This document shows positions 34,101 to 46,722 of a DNA stretch of 64,000 nucleotides, one piece after another; within the stretch, counting starts at the first letter, position 1, and every line of letters begins with the position of its first letter. Source of the stretch: Pycnopodia helianthoides (Eukaryota > Echinodermata > Asteroidea > Forcipulatida > Asteriidae); contig CM063243.1 of assembly GCA_032158295.1 (NCBI GenBank), positions 3,108,948-3,172,947 on the forward strand, in the 5' to 3' direction. Below the pieces are notes generated by a model that saw nothing but the letters and a program-made list of their open reading frames with translations, was not told the origin of the DNA and did no database searches. Made by a program: the position numbers and the translations under genes.

Positions 34101-37100
34101 AGTTAGGGGGTTAGTTTAGGGGTCAAGGTTGATGTGCCCGAATTTAATGCATTTTCAGAATCTAAGTAGGCAACCAATTCCTAAACGGTCAAAATAATTT
34201 CATGCTTTCTCTAAATAATTGATTTTAGGGTTATGGTTAGGGTTAGGGCTACGGTCCTAACCCAACCTTTATATCCCCCCCCTCCCCGAAGATGTAAACT
34301 GTTTATTTGCAAATCAACCCTTTTCTGCCCAACTACAGTCTGCCCATATTCCATGCTAACCCTAACCATCCGAAACCTAACCTAACCCTTCCATCAACCC
34401 AAGCTCAACCCTAACCCAAAGCCCTACCCTAACCCTAACCCTTACCTTAAGCAAATTTGGACAGGAAAGAGAACATACCTTTTACTGGCATAAGAAATAA
34501 GAACTTATTAGTGGGTAAAGGAATAAAGTGTTTTATTTTCTGATCTAACTTTCTTATACAAAGGTTAGGGTTAGGTTTAGGCTAGGCTTAGGTTGAGGGT
34601 TAGGGGACAGAGGGTTGACTTGCTGAATTTGGACAAGTGATAATAAACCCAATTGTTAAAAACGGTTAGAGTATTTTCTGCTTGTTCTGAATGTTTTTAT
34701 AATAGAAAGGTTGAGTAGGTTAGGTTATAGTAAGAGGGTTAGGGTTAGGGACAGAAGGTGTATTTTCCCAAAATGTTACGAATTTAGGGTTAGTTAAGAG
34801 ACAGAGAGTTGATTTGCCCAAACTTTTACAAAGGCCTGCATAATTATAAAAAACAAAACAAATTTCAGATACGGGTAAAAAACAATTCGGTTTTCTAAAA
34901 TTTGTATACAGAAACTTTAGGTTAGGGTATGGTTAGGGTTAGAGTTAGATGGTAGAGGGTCACAGGGTTGATTTGCCCGAATTTAATGCATTTTCAGAAT
35001 CTAAGTAGGCCAACCAATTCTAAAACCGGGTCAAAATAAATTTCTTTCTTTCTCTAAATAATTTGATTTTAGGGTTGAGTTAGGTTAGGGTTAGGGCTAC
35101 GGTTCTAACCCTAACCCTATAACCCCCCCCCCTCCCCGAGATGTAAACTTTTATTGCAAATCAACCCTTTTCTGCCCCAACCACAGTCTGCCATACGTCC
35201 ATGCTAACCCTAACCATCCGAACCCTAACCCTAACCCTTCCATCAACCCAAGCTCTAACCCTAACCTAGCCGTTACCCTAACCCTAACCCTTACCTTAAG
35301 CAAATTTTGAACAGCGAAAGCAGAACAACCTTTTACCTGGCATTAGAAATAAGAACTTATTAGTGGGTAACAAGTTTTTTTTAATTTAACTTTGTTATAC
35401 AAAAGGTTAGGGTAAGGTTTAGGCTAGGCTTAGGTTGAGGGTAAGGGGACAGAGTGTTGACTTGCTGAAAATTTTGGACAAGTGATAATCTAAGTACCCA
35501 ATTGTTAAAAACGGCATAGAGTATTTTCTGCTTAATCTGACTTTTTTATAATAGAAGGGCTGAGGGTTAGGGTTATGGTTAGGGTTAGGGTTAAGAGGGT
35601 TAGGGTTAGGGGACAGAAGGTTGATTTTCCCAAAATGTTACGAAATTAGGGTTAGGCTTTAGAGACAGAGAGTTGATTTGCCCAAGCTTTTACAAAGGCC
35701 TAGATATAAAAAACAAAACAAATTTCAGATACGGGTAAAAAACAATTCGATTTTTCTAAAATTTGTATACAGAAACGTTTAGGGTTAGGGTATGGTTAGG
35801 GTAAGAGTTAGGAGGGTTAGTGTTAGGGGTCACAGGGTTGATTTGCCCGAATTTAATGCATTTTCAGAATCTAAGTAGGCCAACCAATTGCTAAAATCGG
35901 GTCAAAATAAATTTCTTTCTTTCTCTAAATAATTTGATTTTAGGGTTAGGGTTAGGGTTAGGGTTAGGGCTACGGTTCAAACCCTAACCCTATACCCCCA
36001 CCCCTCCACGAAGATGTAAACTTTTATTGCAAATCAACCCCTTTTCTGCCCCAACCACAGTCTTCCCATACGTCCATGCTAACCCTAACCATCCGAACCC
36101 TAACCCTAACCCTTCCATCAACCTAAGCTCTAACCCTAACCATCCGAACCCTAACCCTAACCCTTACCTTAAGCTAATTTGAACAGCGAAAGCAGAACAT
36201 ACCTTTTACGTGGCATTAGAAATAAGAACTTATTAGTGGGTAAAAAGTTGTTTCTGTTTTTTCTGATTAAACTTTGTTATACAAAAGGTTAGGGTTAGGT
36301 TTAGGCTAGGCTTAGGTTGAGGGTTAGCGGACAGAGGGTTGACTTGCTGAAAATTTTGGACAAGTGATAATCTAAGTACCCAATTGTTAAAAACGGGTTA
36401 GAGTATTTTCTGCTTAATCTGACTTTTTTTTATAAAAGAAAGGCTGAGTGTTAGGGTTATGGTTAGGGTTAGGGTTAAGAGGGTTAAGAGGGTTAGGGGA
36501 CAGAAGGTTGATTTTCCCCAAAAGTTACGAAATTAGGGTGAGGCTTAAGAGACAGAGAGTTGAGTTGCCCAAACTTTTACAAATGCCTGGATATAAAAAC
36601 AAAACAAATTTCAGATTCGGGTAAAAAACAATTCGGTTTTTCTAAAATTTGTAAACAGTAACGTTTAGGGTTAGGGTATGGTTAGGGTTAGAGTTAGGAG
36701 GGTTAGGGTTATGGGTCACAGGTTTGATTTACCCGAATTTAATGCATTTTCAGAATCTAAGTAGGCCAACCAATTCCTAAAACCGGGTCAAAATAAATTT
36801 CTTTCTTTCTCTAAATAATTTGATTTTAGGGTTAGGGGTAGGGTTAGGGTTAGGGTTAGGGTGAGGGTTGGGGTTAGGGTTAGGGTGAGGGTTAGGGTGA
36901 GGGTTAGGGCTACGGTTCTAACCCTAACCCTGTAACCCCCGCCCCCCTCCCCGAAGATGTAAACTTTTATTGCAAATCAGCCCCTTTTCTGCCCCAACCA
37001 CAGTCTGCCCATACGTCCATGCTAACCCTAACCATCCGAACCCTAACCCTAACCCTTCCATCAATCCAAGCTCTAACCCTAACCGTAGCCGTTTCCCTAA

Positions 37101-38880
37101 CCCTAACCCTTACCTTGAGCAAATTTGAACGGCGAAAGCAGAAAATACCTTTTACCTGGCATTAGAAATAAGAACCTAATAGTGGGTAAAAAGTTTCTTT
37201 TTTTTCTGATTAAACTTTGTTATACAAAAGGTTAGGGTAAGGTTTAGGCTAGGCTTAGGTTGAGGGTAAGGGGACAGAGTGTTGACTTGCTGAACATTTT
37301 AGACAAGTGATAATCTAAGTACCCAATTGTTAAAAACGGGTTAGAGTATTTTCTGCTTGTTATGAATGTTTTTATGAAACGTTAGGGTTAGGGTATGGTT
37401 AGGGTTAGAGTTAGGAGGGTTTGGGTTATGGGTCACAGGGTTGATTTACCCGAATTTAATGCATTTTCATAATCTAAGTAGGCCAACCAATTCCTAAAAC
37501 CGGGTCAAAATAAATGTCTTGCTTTCTCTAAATAATTTGATTTTAGGGTTAGGGTTAGGGCTACGGTTCTAACCCTAACCCTATAACCCCCGCTCCCCCC
37601 CTCCCCGAAGATGTAAACTTTTATTGCATATCAACCTTTTTCTGCCCCAACCACAGACTTCCCATACGTCCATGCTAACCCTAACCATCCGAACCCTAAC
37701 CCTAACCCTTCCATCAACCCAAGCTCTAACCCTAACCGTAACCGTTTCCCTAACCCTAACCCTTACCTGAAGCAAATTTGGACAGCGAAAGCAGAACATA
37801 CCTTTTACCTGGCATTAGAAATAAGAATTTATTAGTGGGTAAAAAGTTGTTTCTGTTTTTCTGATTTAACTTTCTTATACAGAAGGTTAGCGTTAGGTTT
37901 AGTCTAGGCTTAGGTTGAGGGTTAGGGGACAGAGGGTTGACTTGCTGAAAATTTTTGACAAGTGATAATTTAAGTACCCAATTGTTAAAAACGGCTTAGA
38001 GTATTTTCTGCTTGTTCTGAATTTTTCATAATAGAAAGGCTGAGGGTTATGGTTATGGTTAGGGTTAGGGTTAAGAGGGTTAGGGTTAGGGGACAGAAGG
38101 TTGAGTCTCCCCAAATGTTACGAAATTAGGGTGAGGCTTAAGAGACAGAGAGTTGATTTGCCCAAGCTTTTACAAAGGCCTAGATATAAAAAACAAAACA
38201 AATTTCAGATACGGGTAAAAAACAATTCGATTTTTCTAAAATTTATATACAGAAACGTTTAGGGTTAGGGTATGGTTAGGGTTAGAGTTAGGATGGTTAG
38301 GGTTATGGGTCACAGGGTTGATTTACCCGAACTTAATGCATTTTCAGAATCTAATTAGGCCAACCAATTCCTTAAATTGAGTCAAAATCAATTTCTTGCT
38401 TTCTCTAAATACTTTGATTTTAGGGTTAGGGTTAGGGTTAGGGTTAGGGTTAGGGTTAGGGCTACGGTTCTAACCCTAACCCTATAACCCCCGCCCCCCC
38501 CCTCCCCGAAGATGTAAAGTTTTATTGCAAATCAACCCCTTTTCTGCCCCAACCACAGTCTGCAAATACGTCGATGCTAACCCTAACCATCCGAACCCTA
38601 ACCCTAACCCTTCCATCAACCCAAGCTCTAACCCTAACCCTAGCCCTTACCCTAACCCTAACCACCTTTAGCAAATTTTGACAGCAAAAGCAGAACATAC
38701 CTTCTTACCTGGCATTAGAAGAAACTTATTAGTGGGTAAAAAGTTTTTTCCTGTTTTGTCTGATTTAACTTTGTTATACAAGGTTAAAGTCAGGTTTAGG
38801 CTAGGCTTAGGTTGAGGGTCAGGGTGAGGTCTACGGTCCTAACCCTAACCTTTTAAAGCCCCTCCCCCCAAACAAAGTTG
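31180..38880. repeat. Composite satellite of ~0.65-0.95 kb units containing telomere-like repeats
   Basis: About nine units can be followed by the marker ATTAGTGGGTAAA (about 32074, 32851, 33674, 34508, 35360, 36230, 37180, 37830, 38726) and by GGGCTACGGT (about 32609, 33415, 34236, 35094, 35967, 36907, 37558, 38459). Each unit carries several TTAGGG/TTAGGT runs, each followed by a GGGACAGAGGGTTGATTTGCC-type spacer. It then switches at GGGCTACGGTTCTAACCC to CCCTAA-strand runs. The longest pure TTAGGG run is about 38420-38460. The first units are shorter and more corrupted. ORFs here are repeat artefacts. Confidence 0.95.
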
Positions 38881-40205
38881 ACGTTAAACATTTTTGCAAA
38901 TCAACCCTCTTCCACCCTCAACCAGCATGCTAGCCCTTACGTCCATGCATGCTAACCCAACCCTGCTAACCGTAATCCTACCATTAACGGCCTCCTTTAC
39001 CCTAGCCCTAACCCTAACCATAACCCTTATCCTAACCCTAACCCTTCCATTAACCCTAGTCCTAACGCTAACACTAGTCTTAACCCGGCTAACCCTAGCC
39101 CTAACCCTAACATAAGCCCTTACCCTAGCCCTAACCTAGCCCTAAGTCCTAACCCTATCCCTAACCCTAGCCCTAACCCTAGCCTAACTCTAGCCCTAAC
39201 ACTATAGCCCTAACACTATAGCCCTAACCCATACCGCTAACTCTAACCCATACCCTAACCCTTCCATTAACCCTAGCCCGAACCATAGCAATAACACTAG
39301 CACTAACCCTAACCCTAGCCCTAACCTTAGCCCTTACCCTAGCCCTAACATTTACTCTAACCCTTCCACTAACCCTAGCCTTAACTCTTGCTCTAACCCT
39401 AGCCCCAACCGTATCCCTAACCCTAACCCTAACCCTAACCCTGGCCCTAGCCCATACCCTCTCCTTCCATTAACCCTAGCCCTAACCATACATAGCAATA
39501 ACACTAGAACTAACCCTAATCCTAGAGCCCTAACCTTAGCCCTAACCCTAGCACTAACATTTACTCTAACCCTTCCATTAACCCTAGCCCTAACTCTTTC
39601 TCTAACTCTAACCCTTACCCTAACCCTTCCATGCATTAACCCTATACCTTAACTCTAGCCCTAACCCTAGTCCTAACCCTAACCATATCCCTAAACTTAC
39701 CCCTAACCCTAGCCCTAACATTTGCCCTAACCCTTCCATTAACCCTAGCCCTACTTCTTGCTCTAACTCTAACCATTACCGTAACCCTTCCATAAATCCT
39801 ATCCCTAACCCTAGCTCTAACCCTTATTCTAACCCTTCCATTAACCCAGCCCTAACCCTAGCTCTAACATTAACCCTTATCCTAACCCTTCAACTAACCC
39901 TAACCCTTACCCTATCTCTTCCATTAACCGTAGCCCTTTAAACCCTAACCCTTACCCTAACCCAACCCTTCCATTAACACTAGCCCTATCCCTAGCCCTA
40001 CCCTAACGTTAGCCCTTACCCTAGCCCTAGCCCTTTCCCTAACCCACACCCTTATCCTTTCATTAGCCCTAGCCCTAGCCCTAGCCGTAACTCTAGCCCT
40101 TACCCTACCGTAACCTTTCCATTAACCCTAGCCGTAACTCTAGCCCTTACCTACCGTAACCTTTCCATGAACCCTAGCCCTAACCCTAGCCCTATACCCT
40201 AAGCA
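38820..40205. repeat. Degenerate CCCTAA/CCCTAG telomere-like tract
   Basis: Nearly uninterrupted CCCTAAC and CCCTAGC hexamer or heptamer variants with periodic CCTTCCATTAACCCTAG interruptions. A higher-order period of roughly 60-130 bases is visible. Plus-strand C-rich orientation. Confidence 0.95.
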
Positions 40206-40503
40206 AATTTGGACAGAGAAAGCAGAACATACTTTTTACCTGACATTAGAACTTATTTCTTTATCTATATTATCAAAAATTGGTACATAGCTTTTAATTG
40301 CGTAGTATTTCAAGCAAATCAACCCTCTGTCCCTTAATCCAAACCCCTAACCAATAGTCCCCATACGCCCATGCTAACCCTAACCCTGTTAACCCTAAGA
40401 ACAAACTGGACAGGGAAAGCAATATTTTTTAAAACTCAGTACTAGAAAATGGTCAGGTAAAATTTCTGGCAAATCAACCCTCTGTCCCTACCCCCCCCCC
40501 CCC
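40203..40503. repeat. Right-edge remnants of the satellite
   Basis: Contains GAGAAAGCAGAACATAC and GACATTAGAACTTATT spacer pieces. It also contains GCAAATCAACCCTCTGTCCC twice, which is the inverse of the GGGACAGAGGGTTGATTTGC spacer used inside the array. Ends with a C-run at about 40491-40503. Confidence 0.85.
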
Positions 40504-40504
40504 A

Positions 40505-43500
40505 TAATGAAAGCATGACAGAAAGAAATATATAACTTCTTTTTCAAATATAGAGCATAAACAAACATTTTTGGTTTAAAATTGTAACCTAAAAGCTTAT
40601 TATTCTTTATAAAAGTTAAAATTATGTGAAGAGTGGTGTCCTTAGAAACATTTAAATTGTTTAAATCTAGAATAAATATAAACAATTCTTTAAGGGAATT
40701 AAGTAGTTAAGATGTTTTTTGCTATTGTTAACTTCTTCTTTCACTGAAATACTTCCATCTATCGCAGTCAAATCAAATCAAATGTTATTTATTTTCTACT
40801 GATGGGTGTTGGGATGGCAAGTACTACTCCAAGGTCTTGGGCTGGGGAGGACCAAAGCCTGGAGCTGATTGCTTGGGGTAGGTTGGTCCTTGTTCTATGG
40901 CTGGGGCTAGTGGCCCAACAATAAAACGTGACACAGCGGGATGGGTCTGGGAAGTTAAAATTGGCACACTAAAAGTAAACAGAGTATGTGACAACATGAT
41001 CAATCTTTTAAAAAAAGAAATTTTATTTGAAAGACAAGTAAAACCTTATTTAAAACACTTTCCTCAAAAAATAAAAATAATGATAAACAAAATCATAGCC
41101 GACAACAATAACAGGATATGTGACCTTTTACAAAACATAAATAAATGAATCTGAATCCTGAGACATTCCACAAACCCAAAGAGCAACTACTCTTTTGTAC
41201 ACTCAAAGATAAATTATACAACCTATGTGAAATTATTTAAAAAAAACTTTGAGCATTTTTGTGCAAACAAATTTAAAAAAAATTGCACAATTCTCAACTT
41301 TTTTTAAATCTCAAATGTTTGATCAATAATTATCTGCCTAACAGCGGGTTTTCCCGTAGAACACACAAACGCTGTTAGCCGTTTCTTCCACGTTCCCCCG
41401 TTTCATGGTGGACAGTAGCTTCAGTTCTGTAACCAAGGTCTGTAACCGAGAAAAACAAATACATTGCACATATAAATATGGACCCGAGTCAATGTCATTG
41501 ATCCATTGCAGTTTTTCCAAATCAATTTCATTGTACTTTTGAAAATTTAATTGTATTATAAATGTTGTTTAGATTTTTGCAATTCTTCTTAATTGTTACA
41601 TGCGTTTATTACTGCACAAGAAAGTGATAAAACAGTAATGAGTGTATAGACTATAGTTATGTGCACTACGCTATACCCTTTGGGATCATGCCATTGTTAG
41701 TGCTGCCGGATTACCTCTCCAAAGACCTTCCTATTCACATCGGGAGAGCTAGAAGTGTAACCTAAGTTACTTTTGAAAACACATCTACTTACGAAGGCCT
41801 TTCACTGTTTTTGTTGAATTTATCGATTTCGGATTCTTATTTTCAATTCAATTCAGTTCAATTCCATTCAATTCAACTTGGTTTATTGTTCAATTAAAAA
41901 ACAACTGGACTATAGTCCGAAGACTAAACAAGTCAAGTTTACAAAGATAAAAGATTACAGTAAAATGACAGTTAAGAAGGCGTTAAATTATATTAAAAAA
42001 AGGTAACCACATAAACGTTTTTAAAATTATGAAAATACATATGCAATGTTCGAAATGGCAAAACTGGGAATTCATGTTATTGACAGATGAATAAAAAATC
42101 AAAAAGTTTATGTTTCACTTGAGGTTATAGAGTTCAACAATTGCACAAAGTTTGGAATAGCGGATCGTTTATATCGTTGAGTCTGAGATAGGAGGCAAGC
42201 ATAAATGAGTTCCTGTCCCATTTGTGGAAGTAGGCCACGGTGGGCAAAGTTTGTGACTTGACTTAAGACTTTATCCCAACGACTTGTGACTTGAACTTAC
42301 AGACTTGATGACACCTTTGCCTGATGCAATTTGGGTTCTGGAGCTACCTTTCCATATACAGGTTTGTAACTTTTTAATTTCCACACATGTTTATTAAGTG
42401 AATTAAAAACAATAACTCAGACTTCCTTGCACTCAACTCACAAACACTTCAACCCCAGACTCTGACTTGGCTGTAAAGTTCCTCAATACTCAAACTCCGA
42501 CTTGACAAGGTGAATACAATATTGTCTGTTTGTGTTTATTACGTCAGTTTTAATCTCGTCAGTCCAAGCCCCCGGCCAGAGCACAGCATGAAGCCAGCGA
42601 CCACGCCCAAGTGGCGTCCCCTGTCAGTGGTAGAACAGCGCCGTCAATTCCCGTGGTGTGGCCGGTCAGGATCCCATCCCGAGCTCTGAGTCGAAGGAGT
42701 ACAGCGTGGGCATACAATGCCTTATATACGCACATTAGAATTGAATCAAATGCGACCACTTGCTAAAGTAATGAAAGAACTTAGGAATTCACCCAGGCGA
42801 GAGCCTTCCAGCTGAAAGGAACAGCTAAACTAGGAATGTTCACTCGGCAGTAATGTGGCTGAAAGGAATTCCTAAAAGAAATTAGATGGTCCAAACTTAA
42901 CACTGTCCAATGATGAGGCAAGTCTTGGATCAACACAGATAGGTTTCAGATTCCCGGTCAAAAAGAAAGGCGTACTTGGTTGGGTATACATGTAGTCTTG
43001 GAACAGGTAGACTACACTGATTGGAGGTACGAGTCACTCAGGCTCTAATATCCAGCACAACTTCACTGGTACAGTAGAAGCTGTTTTATGGTTCTTCACC
43101 TGCATTAGACAGTGAAAAAAAGAAAACAATTACAAAGTGTCGTCAATGGGGGAAATTCTGCTCGGACCACGAGATCCCTGAAACTTGGTGGGCATGCATC
43201 TGAGGGCATCTTTTGTTCACTGATATTTATACTCATTTCACTAACTTAAAATGTTTGTTTTTGTTATTTGTGCTTTAAGTAGATTTAACTTGGAGCACAA
43301 ATAATATTAATGAGGGGGTTCGCACTCGACAAGCTCGCTTCTTGCAAATCCCCTCCACATCTTTGTTTAGTCTTATCTACTTGTTTATGTGTTTAAAGAT
43401 CGTATGTACCTCTGCTTCTTATTTTTTGCATTGATGTGAAAATAAAATGAGAAAGAAAGAATAAATGAATGAGGGCCGTTGTGGGTTCTTCTGGAAAAGT

Positions 43501-45050
43501 TTGTTAAAGGCAGTCTGAGAGGAAGCGAGTATTGGTTAACAGTGGCTAACTCAAGAAGGTGGAACTCTTTTGGTGTTTCAGCCTTTATTGCACGACGGAT
43601 AACATGTCTGGGGTAATCGGCTTAACGTTTTGAATGGCTAGAGTCCGGTTAGAAATCAGGAAGGGGATTCTGTGTATCATTATTACCACAATCACAGTGT
43701 TTTCTTTGCTGTTTTCTTTACTGGAAATATTATAAAAGAAATAAACATTAAAGTTGAAAATGTGAAACTATCATCTCTTTTTGAAATCCCCGCAAACTGT
43801 ATTCCGATGTGTAATTAATTACAATGTTCAAGACTGGCTGGCTATTAAGTAGTCAAAAAGCGTGTTTGGCATTAGCCATACGCGTGTTGGCGCGCAAGCT
43901 TACGCACGCAAGCTAATAACGTGTAACGTAATCAATGCATACGGTACACGTTAGCTGTGAAGTGTCCCAAGCTACCTAAATTCTGATCAATATAGGACTC
44001 CTATAATATTAACTTTTGGAATGTCGAGACAGTATACATGGCAAAATAAAGTTTGACACAAGATGCGTGTTCCACCAATCATGTGACAAGGATCTATTAG
44101 TGCAGAATAACACAAACAAATTAAAATATTAAAATTTTGATTTGAAATATTATTTTAAAAAGTCAATCTAGCTTTCTTCAGCTGGTGAGTGCCAACTACA
44201 TCAGTTTTTAAATGACAGTTTTACAATTAGTTTTTATGCACCGGGATCGCGGAGGTAAAAAGCCTACCCAACCTCGGCAGCAGCGTGAGGCTGCGTAGCG
44301 TAGCACAGTAGCACTACTGCACTAGCAGTCACATTATGCACACCGAGGGCTCTAATAGTGATATAGTACCCTTGCCTTCCAGAGGTAGAACTTAAGAAAT
44401 GCTCGCTATGCCATGCTTTTCTGAAGAAGCAGCAAAATAGCTGACGAGTGAATTTTAACGTCACCCTCTTTCAGTCACGCACCATGTGCGTGCATTTTCT
44501 CAGCACATGAGACTGTCATCTGCAGAACAGTCAAGGTACTTGTCCAAGCATGGTCCAAGTAACGACCGGTCGTTAATCCAATGGTCGCGACCATTGGAAT
44601 TACGTATTGACCACAGTGTGTGACATGCAGACGACACACGAACGAGCACACAGGCGCAGCGGCAGCAGCGCATGCGATGTGTGTCCGGAAACCGGCTTCC
44701 CTGCGTGAGTAGTATGGTACCCAGACTTCCCTTTCACCTTACTTGCATTGTAAAGTACAGTGTTTCAAAACGCCATTGATACCAGCTACATGTCTCAATT
44801 AAATGCCAGGTTGGCAAATGGCTGTGCTTTTTTGTTTTGTTCCTCCCCATTTATTTAATTTTTGCTTTTGTGCATTATCTTATAAAAAAGAGTATGTGTA
44901 AAACCATCTACATCTGTAATTTAATGATTTTGAAACAGTAAATAAAATAAGTATTTAGATTTAATTATTTTGAATGTTTACTTGATTTTATTGAATTTGT
45001 TTGAAAAACAACTATAGTTATTTAGAGGTGTATAGGTACCTTCAAGAAGA
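40505..45050. other. Gene-poor stretch with repeat remnants
   Basis: ORFs up to 83 codons (40897-41148) lack recognised domains. TTCAATTCAATTCA-type simple repeats lie near 41845-41880. 43300-43475 (GCACTCGACAAGCTCGCTTCTTGC, ending in an AATAAATGAATGA tail) resembles the 3' end of a CR1/L2-type LINE, but weakly. 44230-44720 is richer in CpG and contains palindromes described separately. Confidence 0.45.
44560..44598. promoter_or_regulatory. Two adjacent perfect palindromes
   Basis: TAACGACCGGTCGTTA (44560-44575, 16 bases) and a 22-base palindrome at 44577-44598, centred on GGTCGCGACC and carrying CCAAT/ATTGG arms, are both perfect and only one base apart. They lie ~0.5 kb upstream of the inferred promoter. 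CCAAT and ATTGG would suit NF-Y. A regulatory role is inferred only. Confidence 0.4.
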
Positions 45051-45059
45051 TCCACAGGC

Positions 45060-45130
45060 ACCGAGCTGGCACACTCTGGCCAATCACAGAAGCCGTTAGT
45101 TTCTCGGTAGGCGTGTACAGAGCTCGATTC
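45060..45130 (+). promoter_or_regulatory. Likely promoter of the RRBP1/KTN1-like gene
   Basis: A CCAAT box (GGCCAATCACAG, 45079-45090) lies ~50-110 bases upstream of a plausible first exon. The sequence is relatively GC- and CpG-rich. No clear TATA box is visible. Confidence 0.4.
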
Positions 45131-45196
45131 GAGAGTGCGAAGTGGATCTTTTAACTCAAAAAATCTTGTCAGATTTTGCGGTCTCTGCAGTAAAAG
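45125..45196 (+). other. Probable non-coding first exon (5' UTR) of the RRBP1/KTN1-like gene
   Basis: Ends at AAAAG|GTAATT, a good donor at 45197. The next acceptor is TTTTTACAG at 46722, just 18 bases before the start codon. The start of this exon is a guess and the exon itself is inferred from splice consensus and promoter context. Confidence 0.35.
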
Positions 45197-46722
45197 GTAA
45201 TTTTAATCCCGTATTTATTCAGAAGGTTGTATATTAAAGATTGTATTATGAAAAACAGTCCTGTTAAGTAATAGCTGTATCAGTCGAAAAGTGTATGAAA
45301 TTGATAAAAACTAGCGTAAAAATCCATCACGATAACCGTCTGCTTGTTTTTAGATTGTGGACGTGTCGTCGTGGGTCACTAACCGACACGCTGTACTAAA
45401 CGAAGTTACAGAATACTATGATTAAGAATGGCAGCCATTACGGCATCTTTATCAATCTATTCAGTTTATAACTCGTTGAATGAAACTGCTTCGTGCATTT
45501 TTTATGTTAATTTTAGTGTTATTAGGGCAAAGATGTCGTATCCAACTCTCAACCACCATGTCAAACTGACACTTCAAAATTAATTCTCTCCCTTTTTTGG
45601 CTTTATCATTAAGTTTAAATTAATTTAGGTCGAGTTATCCTTACCTGTCCAGAAAGGTTGACAGAATACAGAGAGGATCGGGCACTTTATTTACCACAGA
45701 GTGTCAAAATCTACGGTGGTTTTGACAACGCTACTTGCTAAAAACGCCATAACATTTTTGGGCGAGCGCGAGTGTTCTGCCAGCACAGTACTCAGTACAG
45801 TAGTAAAATGTCCGCTTGAGTTTTCATTTTTTATAGGTCAATAATATTGGCATTTTTTATAGCTACCAATTCATGAGGAATCTTAAAAAAAGGGAAATAA
45901 AGTCTAACATCCGTTAAGAAATATAAAAAATACCTTGGAAAGTGGCAGTCGGATCTGACTTTTTGGGGTGAAATAATAAAATTGAATATTTATGTTGAGT
46001 GTTCAAAATTAAACCAGCTAAGTAATACTTTTAAAGACAATTGTTTTGTGACCAAATGGTCTTATGCATCGAACTGAAGTTCTGATGTTCTGAACAACAG
46101 CGTGTGGATTTGATCAGCAAAGATCTGCCATGTGCGTATAGAGCTTCGGCTTCATATATTATTATGTATCTGTTTGGATAAAGTGTCATTACGTTACCGT
46201 GACAATACATAGTTAAACATTGCTTCTATTCACTGCTGTTCTCAATTCGAGGCTCTACACGCCAATGGCTGACCGTGCAAAGGGCGAATATACCTTTATG
46301 ATGCTGCCACCATCTTGGTCATATTCCCTGCATCCAATAACAGTAGTTAATGCTGACATTCATTGTACATAAAGCCTTTAAAGGAACCAGATTATTTTCC
46401 TTCCATTCTCGGTTTAGTTACATTGATTTGAATGGAAGAAAATCCCAGCACTAACCATTTTAGTCGCCCGTGGCACGTACTGTAAATGTCATGTAAATTA
46501 TTATAACATAAAGCTTTACATTGGAAGTTGTCAAGTCTTACATTCGAAGCTAAATTGTATTTAAGCATTGCTAAGTCTTGTCAAGAGTCTTGACCTACAT
46601 CATATTGCTACACAGTTGTACAGCACCAAAAATGTAGTAAGCAGTCCAAAACCTGGAACAACACAATTTGTAAACTTTCTGTGATAATGTAATTAAGGGA
46701 ATTTGTGCATTCTTTTTACAGG
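45197..46722 (+). other. Probable intron 1
   Basis: AT-rich and non-coding, bounded by GTAATT and TTTTTACAG. No transposon was identified with confidence. Confidence 0.35.

Noticed and set aside
31180..38880. CRISPR-like array because of regular repeats and spacers
   Set aside because: Units are 0.65-0.95 kb, repeats are telomere-like hexamers, spacers are mutually homologous and the genome is eukaryotic.
38894..39636. ORFs reading LTLTLTL or RVRVRVR
   Set aside because: Direct translation of telomere-like repeats.
38820..40205. A true chromosome end
   Set aside because: The tract is internal, degenerate and followed by non-telomeric sequence and a gene.
42559..42759. 66-codon GC-rich minus-strand ORF as a coding exon
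   Set aside because: No domain, no clear splice sites and no neighbouring exon.
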